A program made the translations under genes and the position numbers. Of a stretch of 9,560 bases of DNA, positions 5,324 to 9,560 are shown one piece after another. Source of the DNA: JAEMQF01 sp049297615 (GTDB lineage Bacteria; Pseudomonadota; Gammaproteobacteria; Burkholderiales; Burkholderiaceae_C); the NCBI GenBank assembly GCA_049297615.1, contig JBAQUQ010000224.1, forward strand, positions 1 to 9,560, given 5' to 3'. The notes under the pieces are model-generated. The model was not told where the DNA came from, ran no database searches, and saw only the letters and a list, made by a program, of their open reading frames with translations. Each line of letters starts with the position of its first letter. The stretch's first letter is position 1.

Positions 5324-6196
5324 TCAAACCGGCGCCGCCGCGCCGTGCCATGACCCCAGAAGCGCCATGCGCGAATCTCCGGCGAGCGCCAGGCCGAATT
5401 GAACTGCGCCATCGTGCGCGTTGGCGCTCAGGGCAACGTCCTTGCCGTAGTACACCGGCCCCTTGAGCCACAGTTCGAGCGTCTGCGCTTCCGAGCGCGG
5501 CGCCTCGAGGCGCGTCATGCACAGGCCGGCGACGCGCTGCGGATGCAGGAACGCGGTGCGGAAACCGAAGCGCCGTGCGTACCCGGGCCAGCAGTGAATG
5601 CCGTTGTAGTCGCCCGTGAGCGAGCCGAACGCCCACCCGCCGCCGCTCGGCATTCGCAGGTGCTCCACGACAGCGGCGCCCCGCAGGTCTGGCGGCTGCG
5701 CGGGCTGCGCCGGGCCATCGCTCGCGCCGAAGCGGCCGCGGTAGAAGTAGGTGACCGAGCTTTCCCACAGCAGCTCAGTCCCTTGCGACAGGCGCGTGTG
5801 AAGTTCGACTTCGAGCCCCTTGGCGACGCGCCGATGCTCTGCCGTGCGTGTTTCCATGTCGAGGATTGCGCCCGGCTCGATGGCGCGGTGCCGCACCAGC
5901 CGGTTTCGGATCTGCAGCGCATTCCAGATCGGCAGCGGAAACGCCGGGTGTGTCAGCAAGGCCATCTGCAACCGAAACCCCAGGACATGCGGGTAGAGGA
6001 CGCCGACCGCATCGTCGTCGCGCGCGCCCACTGTGGCGCGGAATGCGGCGAGGTGCCTGGGGTCGATCCGCAATCCGGCCCATCGTTCGAGAATTTGCGG
6101 GAAGCTCCCGTCCTTCGGTAGCCCGGGTGAGGGCAGGAAGGCGCGCGCCATGTAGGCGCCGGCGAACGGCGCTCGCGTGTGGCTTTCCAGAATCAT
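5324..6196 (-). CDS. MaoC-like acyl dehydratase/enoyl hydratase (double hot-dog)
   Basis: A 290-residue protein, about the length of two hot-dog domains. The C-terminal half carries the hydratase motif GDYNGIH at 195-201, with Asp196 and His201 at the spacing of the MaoC catalytic dyad, then GFRTAFLHPQRVAGL at 211-225 in place of the usual GF...HGM helix. The N-terminal half (about 85-155) reads like the non-catalytic partner domain. Such enzymes hydrate or dehydrate acyl-CoA or acyl-ACP thioesters in the cytoplasm; the exact substrate is unknown. The ATG at 6196 lies 19 bases after the stop of the thioesterase gene, so the two are probably cotranscribed and may share acyl substrates. The frame stays open upstream, but that extension reads as shadow sequence over the thioesterase gene. 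No strong ribosome site is visible. Confidence 0.8.
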   Translation of the reverse strand: MILESHTRAPFAGAYMARAFLPSPGLPKDGSFPQILERWAGLRIDPRHLAAFRATVGARDDDAVGVLYPHVLGFRLQMALLTHPAFPLPIWNALQIRNRLVRHRAIEPGAILDMETRTAEHRRVAKGLEVELHTRLSQGTELLWESSVTYFYRGRFGASDGPAQPAQPPDLRGAAVVEHLRMPSGGGWAFGSLTGDYNGIHCWPGYARRFGFRTAFLHPQRVAGLCMTRLEAPRSEAQTLELWLKGPVYYGKDVALSANAHDGAVQFGLALAGDSRMALLGSWHGAAAPV

Positions 6197-6215
6197 GCTC
6201 GGTCGCGGCTGTTGT

Positions 6216-6650
6216 TTACCAGGGCAATGCGTAATCGACGATGCAGGCGCGAGCTTTGTCTGCGACGTGCCGCGGCAAAGGGCACGCCTTGCGCGCCGCC
6301 GTGTCCATGTGCACGGCTGCCAGGACGGTGATCGCCGAGACGGCGTCGGTCTCGACATTGCGCATCTCCTGCACGAAGCGCACGAGTTTTGCGCGCACCT
6401 CGATGACGCCGGCGCGCACCACCACCAGGTCTCCCGCATGCAGCTCGCTCTTGTAGGCGATGCGCTGGTCCACCGCGGCCATGCCACGGCCGTGGTCGCG
6501 CAGGAACGACGGGCTCAAGCCGATGTGGTTGAAGAAGTTCCAGGTCCCTTCGTCGAACTTGCCGGCGTACCACATGACATTCATGTGGTTCATGTGGTCG
6601 CACTGCCACGGGTAGACCGTGCCGCGATGGGTTTCGATGAGTTCCGCCAT
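6216..6650 (-). CDS. Hot-dog acyl-CoA thioesterase (4-hydroxybenzoyl-CoA thioesterase family)
   Basis: A 144-residue single hot-dog domain. The N-terminal WQCDHMNHMNVMWY block at 15-28 is the thioesterase active-site segment. Asp18 is in the position of the catalytic Asp of 4-hydroxybenzoyl-CoA thioesterase, and the helix WYAGKFDEGTWNFF follows. The strand block VRAKLVRFVQEMRN is also typical. It should hydrolyse acyl-CoA (or acyl-ACP) in the cytoplasm; the acyl group is not known. The ATG at 6650 is chosen because a strong ribosome site (AAGGAGG) lies six bases upstream and the conserved domain begins at once. It starts 26 bases after the apbE stop and ends 19 bases before the MaoC-like gene, within one same-strand block. 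A link to the flavin redox genes is only positional. Confidence 0.88.
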   Translation of the reverse strand: MAELIETHRGTVYPWQCDHMNHMNVMWYAGKFDEGTWNFFNHIGLSPSFLRDHGRGMAAVDQRIAYKSELHAGDLVVVRAGVIEVRAKLVRFVQEMRNVETDAVSAITVLAAVHMDTAARKACPLPRHVADKARACIVDYALPW

Positions 6651-6656
6651 GGCTTG

Positions 6657-6663
6657 CCTCCTT
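6657..6663 (-). promoter_or_regulatory. Strong ribosome binding site of the thioesterase gene
   Basis: AAGGAGG on the minus strand, six bases before ATG 6650. It fixes the start against an open frame that continues upstream to 6794 through apbE, and it is the best Shine-Dalgarno sequence noticed in the window. Confidence 0.75.
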
Positions 6664-6676
6664 GTGCCGCGCGATG

Positions 6677-7651
6677 TCACACCACCCAGCCCGCGCGGCC
6701 TTGCTTGTCGACCAGCCAGACGCGCCGCACTTCGCCCAACTCCAGCGCGCGGCGCGCCAGGGTTTCGCCGCCGACCATGATGGCGGTCGACCACGCATCG
6801 GCCTGCGTGGCGGTGGCAGCGACCACGCTCACGGTGCTCAGCTCGGTCGGTGACCAGCCCTTGCGCGGGTCGAAGATGTGGTGGTGGCGGCGGTCTGGAG
6901 TGAACCAGCTCACGCTGTCGCCCGAGGTGGCGACGCAGCCGTCAAGCGCGATCAACTCCTCGCGGCCGTGCTGCGGTGCCTCCAATGCCACCGACCACGG
7001 GCGGCCCGATGGCGCAGCGCCCAGCGTCGCCAATTCCCCGGCGTCGACAAGTCCAGCCAGCGCGCCGGCGGCGCGCATCGCATCCACGGCGCGGTCGGCG
7101 GCAAAGCCCTGAGCGATGCCGTTCAGCGTGACCGCCATCCCCGGCCGCGCCAACTGCAGCCTCGCCGCACCGACCCGCAGGCCGCGCCACCCGACCCGTG
7201 CCCGCACCGCGTCGACGCTTGTTCCCGGCGGAACCGCGCTTCGGTCGGCATGGCTGCGGAACAGTTTCCACAGCGGTTGTACCGTCACGTCGAACGCGCC
7301 GAAGCTCCGTGATGCCTGCTCTTGCGCGTGCTCGAACACGGCCAGCGTCCACGCGTCGGGGTGGTCGAGCGCTGCGTCGCGGTTGAGACGGCAGATTTCA
7401 CTGTCGGCGTCGTACAAGCTCATCAGCCGGTCCACACGCTGGATGGCGCGAAGCGCAGCGCTGCATGCCGCCTGCGCAAGCGCCGGGTCGCCGGCAACGG
7501 CTTGCGCGCGCACCGTGGTCCCCAATGCGAACGAGCGCTGCTCATGAATGGCATAGGGGTAAGCGGGCGCGCGAGCAAACGCAGTGCGGACGCCCACCGC
7601 CCAGGCACCGAAGCCGAGGCACAAGGCGCGTCGCTTGAATGCGGTGCTCAT
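6677..7651 (-). CDS. apbE: ApbE, FAD:protein FMN transferase
   Basis: A 324-residue protein. ApbE transfers FMN from FAD to a Thr/Ser of extracytoplasmic proteins. Visible motifs: FDVTVQPLWKLFR at 120-132, LNGIAQGFAADRAV at 176-189, HHHIFDPRKG at 256-265, and the metal-site block ATQADAWSTAIMVGG at 281-295 with Asp285 and Thr289. The N-terminus (KRRALCLGFGAWAVG, then AFARA) looks like a signal peptide, possibly twin-arginine, so it should act in the periplasm. In the usual D-L-G-G-I-A-K-G segment this protein has L-N-G-I-A-Q-G, a variant within the family. The ATG at 7651 overlaps the stop of the FMN-binding protein gene (ATGA, 7648-7651), with AAGGA nine bases upstream. The overlapping gene encodes its obvious substrate. 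Confidence 0.95.
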   Translation of the reverse strand: MSTAFKRRALCLGFGAWAVGVRTAFARAPAYPYAIHEQRSFALGTTVRAQAVAGDPALAQAACSAALRAIQRVDRLMSLYDADSEICRLNRDAALDHPDAWTLAVFEHAQEQASRSFGAFDVTVQPLWKLFRSHADRSAVPPGTSVDAVRARVGWRGLRVGAARLQLARPGMAVTLNGIAQGFAADRAVDAMRAAGALAGLVDAGELATLGAAPSGRPWSVALEAPQHGREELIALDGCVATSGDSVSWFTPDRRHHHIFDPRKGWSPTELSTVSVVAATATQADAWSTAIMVGGETLARRALELGEVRRVWLVDKQGRAGWVV

Positions 7652-8619
7652 TGCGTCGTTTCCTTTCGCGGCGCGTTCTGCAGCGCGTTCGAGACCGCGC
7701 GCATCAATGCCTTGCTCGTCGTCGTCGCGCCTGAAACCGCATCGACGTCGTTGCGCGGCCGGCCTTCGAGCTTGGCTGCGGCCAGCAGGGCCAGGCGCGC
7801 GTAGTGTGTGTCGCGGTTGTCCAGCACGTCGACGCGCGCGATGCGCCCTTCGGCGACATGCACGCGCACCCGGAACGTGAAGCCCGCCTGCGTGTCTTGG
7901 CCCGCGTAGCTGCCGTCGCGCAGCGGCGCCACGTCGACCAGCGCGACCGGGCCTTGGCGGTAAGCTTCGAGCTGCACGTTCTGCAGCCACAGGTTGCCGG
8001 CCAGAGCAGCCACGATCACCGCGCCAATGCCGAGCGACACCGGGCGCGGCCAGGCGAATCTCGCCGCGCGCGGCCCCCACGGTTTGAACACCGAGAGCAC
8101 GATGATTCCGACCAGCACGATCGTCTGCAAGCCGGTGGCGAGCAGCACCACGTCGACATGACCCGCGTAGGCAGCGCTGCCCGACACTTCTGCGGACAGC
8201 GCATCCGACAACGCCGTCATCGCGCTGACATGCGGTGCCACCCATAGCGGCAGCGCCACGCCGAGCCCGGCGAGCAGGGCCCACTTGAGCGTGATCCAGC
8301 GCAGACGAAACGCACCCCAGCTCGTGAACAGCGAAAACAGCAGCCCGGTGACGATGAAGCCGTAGCTCGCATTGACGACCAGGGCGTCGTGTACGAGCAG
8401 CACCGCGCGGTCCAGCCCGGGACGCCACGCCGCCACGGGGTGCACCCTCTGCACGCCGACCAGGAGCCACGTGACCACCAAGGCGCCGAGCCACACGCAA
8501 GTCAACGTGATGTGCGCGGCGAGCAGAATCCGCCGCGCAGGCTTGCCCAGCTCCCAGCCGGAGACTGTCTCGGGCGCAGGCGTGTGCGTCGCCGTGTGGG
8601 CAAGCGCTGGGTCGTTCAC
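7648..8619 (-). CDS. Five-helix membrane protein with C-terminal periplasmic FMN-binding domain
   Basis: A 323-residue protein. Hydrophobic segments lie at about 32-55, 72-98, 108-129, 155-178 and 193-213. The positive N-terminal flank (GKPARR) suggests N-inside, which puts the C-terminus in the periplasm after five helices. The C-terminal part (about 225-313) is an FMN-bind domain (PF04205 type) ending in DAVSGATTTSKAL at 293-305. SGAT with Thr299 is the motif that ApbE flavinylates, as in NqrC and RnfG. The helix region has histidines at 36, 77 and 130 that could bind haem, and is vaguely CopD/DUF2269-like; this is a guess. The start is GTG 8619 with GGAG six bases upstream. It follows the cytochrome c gene by 40 bases and overlaps apbE. 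Predicted role: membrane electron transfer through covalent FMN. Confidence 0.88.
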   Translation of the reverse strand: MNDPALAHTATHTPAPETVSGWELGKPARRILLAAHITLTCVWLGALVVTWLLVGVQRVHPVAAWRPGLDRAVLLVHDALVVNASYGFIVTGLLFSLFTSWGAFRLRWITLKWALLAGLGVALPLWVAPHVSAMTALSDALSAEVSGSAAYAGHVDVVLLATGLQTIVLVGIIVLSVFKPWGPRAARFAWPRPVSLGIGAVIVAALAGNLWLQNVQLEAYRQGPVALVDVAPLRDGSYAGQDTQAGFTFRVRVHVAEGRIARVDVLDNRDTHYARLALLAAAKLEGRPRNDVDAVSGATTTSKALMRAVSNALQNAPRKETTQ

Positions 8620-8659
8620 GAGGATCTCCGCGGCGGCAGGCTGGCGATGGTTCGATGGC

Positions 8660-9190
8660 CTACTGCGCCGGACGACCCGGGCCCTGCGTCCCTTCAGCGC
8701 GCGCCGAAAGGTAGGCGTACAGATCGACGATATGCGCGCTCACGCGCGGGTCGCCCTGCCACGCGGGCATCGTCAGCGCGCCGTCCTTGCGCTGCACGAT
8801 GTCGTCGATCAAGGCCTGCCGCGCGGCGCCCTCGCTGCTGGCTTGCTGCGCCGGAAGGTTCCAGTCGTAGCGCAGGAGCACGAGGCCGACGAATCGGCGC
8901 GGGCCCATGTCGCGAACCCGCGGCAACAAATCGGGGCCGTCGGTCGTGCCGGCCGCGGCGGGCCCATGACAGCGCGCGCACTTGTCCTGGAAGACGCGCC
9001 AGCCGGTATAGACCGATCCGGGCGGCTTCGCGGACTCGGCGAGCTCCTGCGCGGCCTGCCTGTTCTGCAATTCGACGGCGCAGCCGGCGAGCCACAAGGC
9101 CGATGCGAGCGCAGCGCCGCACAGCAGGCCGCGGCGACCGGCGGCGATGCGCTCGAAGCGCGGCCTGTTCTCGAACATCGATTTCGCCAT
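8660..9190 (-). CDS. Monohaem c-type cytochrome, predicted lipoprotein
   Basis: A 176-residue protein. The signal segment GLLCGAALASALWLAGC ends in a lipobox (LAGC, Cys37), so the mature protein should be lipid-anchored. The residues after Cys37 are Ala-Val, not Asp, which favours outer-membrane sorting by the enteric rule (inference). The haem motif CARCH is at 71-75, and Met141 in LTMPAW is the likely sixth ligand, followed by the final helix IVDLYAYLSA. This is a small class I cytochrome c working in the periplasm. Two ATGs compete: 9190 (chosen, with AAGGGG eight bases upstream) and 9196, too close to that site. It is the first complete gene of the flavin redox block and plausibly exchanges electrons with the FMN-binding protein. 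The 122 bases before it contain a small hairpin (9237-9251) and no recognised promoter. Confidence 0.9.
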   Translation of the reverse strand: MAKSMFENRPRFERIAAGRRGLLCGAALASALWLAGCAVELQNRQAAQELAESAKPPGSVYTGWRVFQDKCARCHGPAAAGTTDGPDLLPRVRDMGPRRFVGLVLLRYDWNLPAQQASSEGAARQALIDDIVQRKDGALTMPAWQGDPRVSAHIVDLYAYLSARAEGTQGPGRPAQ

Positions 9191-9312
9191 GCTCATCACC
9201 CCTTGACTTCTTGCGGCAGCCAGACAGCGCCGCGAACCTGCGTCGCGCAGGCCTTGCGGCGCGACCTGCGAGCGATTGTGGCGAGCCGCCGTCGCCCCTG
9301 CCTTGCCGTAGA

Positions 9313-9560
9313 TCAGGCCGCGACGAAGCGCAGCAGCGTGATTTCGGAGGGCGCGCCCAGGCGCAGGGGCGGTCCCCAATAGCCGGTGCCGCGGCTGGTG
9401 TAGACCCACAGCGAGCCCAGCCGGTGCAGGCCAGCGGTGAACGGCTGCTGTAGCGGCACGAAGAAGTTGAAGGGCCAGAACTGCCCGCCATGCGTGTGGC
9501 CGGACAACTGCACGTGGAAGCCCGCGTCTGCGGCGGCCGGGGCGCTGCGCGGCTGGTGGG
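9313..9560 (-). CDS. YkuE-like metallophosphoesterase, C-terminal part, enters from the right edge
   Basis: The last 81 residues are visible. The metal-binding motif GHTHGGQ, preceded by HVQLS, is the final conserved block of calcineurin-like phosphoesterases. FWPFNFFVP and then VYTSRGTGYWGPPLRLGAPSEITLL are characteristic of the YkuE-type, membrane-associated branch. HQPRSAPAA just upstream is also family-typical (the His of LLxHxP). The catalytic N-terminal motifs lie outside the window. The gene ends at 9313, 122 bases before the cytochrome gene on the same strand. Functional connection to the redox genes is not evident. Confidence 0.9.
   Translation of the reverse strand, partial: HQPRSAPAAADAGFHVQLSGHTHGGQFWPFNFFVPLQQPFTAGLHRLGSLWVYTSRGTGYWGPPLRLGAPSEITLLRFVAA

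Noticed and set aside
6677..8500. Single 607-residue minus-strand frame ending with ApbE
   Set aside because: The upstream half is an off-frame reading of the FMN-bind protein gene; ApbE starts at 7651 with a signal peptide and an ATGA overlap.
9237..9251. Hairpin CCTGCG-TCG-CGCAGG upstream of the cytochrome gene
   Set aside because: Short stem without a T-run and no recognisable regulator motif.
8372..9453. Two long plus-strand open frames over the cytochrome and membrane protein genes
   Set aside because: Arg- and Ala-rich shadow translations opposite genes with haem, lipobox and FMN motifs; no family features.
1..9560. tRNA, rRNA, CRISPR array or replication origin
   Set aside because: No cloverleaf, rRNA-like segment, regularly spaced repeats or iteron/DnaA-box cluster was seen by eye; the only repeated unit noticed is the two-copy 86 bp sequence.

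Overview
The window is GC-rich, with strong G/C third-position bias over most of its length. Gene types and protein style suggest a betaproteobacterium of the Burkholderiales; this is inferred from protein character, not from a marker gene. Nearly all genes are on the minus strand. The exceptions are a serine hydrolase (568-1659) and an OLD-type ATPase/nuclease (3191-4990).

Left part (1-1877). The start of a cation-transporting P-type ATPase runs off the left edge on the minus strand. It is coupled by a 4-base overlap to a short remnant of an efflux adaptor C-terminus. Upstream of these is an approximately 86 bp sequence with an FNR/Anr-like half-palindromic box. A second diverged copy in the same orientation lies about 1.3 kb away, so the two copies are direct repeats bracketing the serine hydrolase gene.

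Middle part (1878-5323), an accessory island. It holds a complete VapBC (FitAB-like) toxin-antitoxin pair with a visible inverted-repeat operator, and an orphan winged-helix antitoxin of the HVO_A0114/TumA type whose partner toxin (TumE type) survives only as a broken C-terminal scrap. Next comes a 599-residue AAA ATPase-TOPRIM (OLD family) protein of clearly lower GC, and then a decayed tail of an IS91-like transposase. This looks like a horizontally acquired defence or toxin-antitoxin patch. No UvrD-like GajB partner is present, so the OLD protein appears to stand alone here.

Right part (5324-9560), a compact minus-strand gene block. In transcription order it holds the C-terminus of a YkuE-like metallophosphoesterase, a c-type cytochrome lipoprotein, a five-helix membrane protein ending in a periplasmic FMN-binding domain with a flavinylation motif, ApbE flavin transferase, a hot-dog thioesterase, and a MaoC-like acyl dehydratase. 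The cytochrome, FMN-binding protein and ApbE form a coherent covalent-flavin electron-transfer module. The two acyl-group enzymes are appended behind it at 19-26 base spacing.

The most interesting items are the flavinylated membrane redox module with its cytochrome lipoprotein, the direct repeats carrying an FNR-like box, and the stand-alone OLD gene between a broken toxin and a transposase relic. No RNA genes, CRISPR array or origin was seen.
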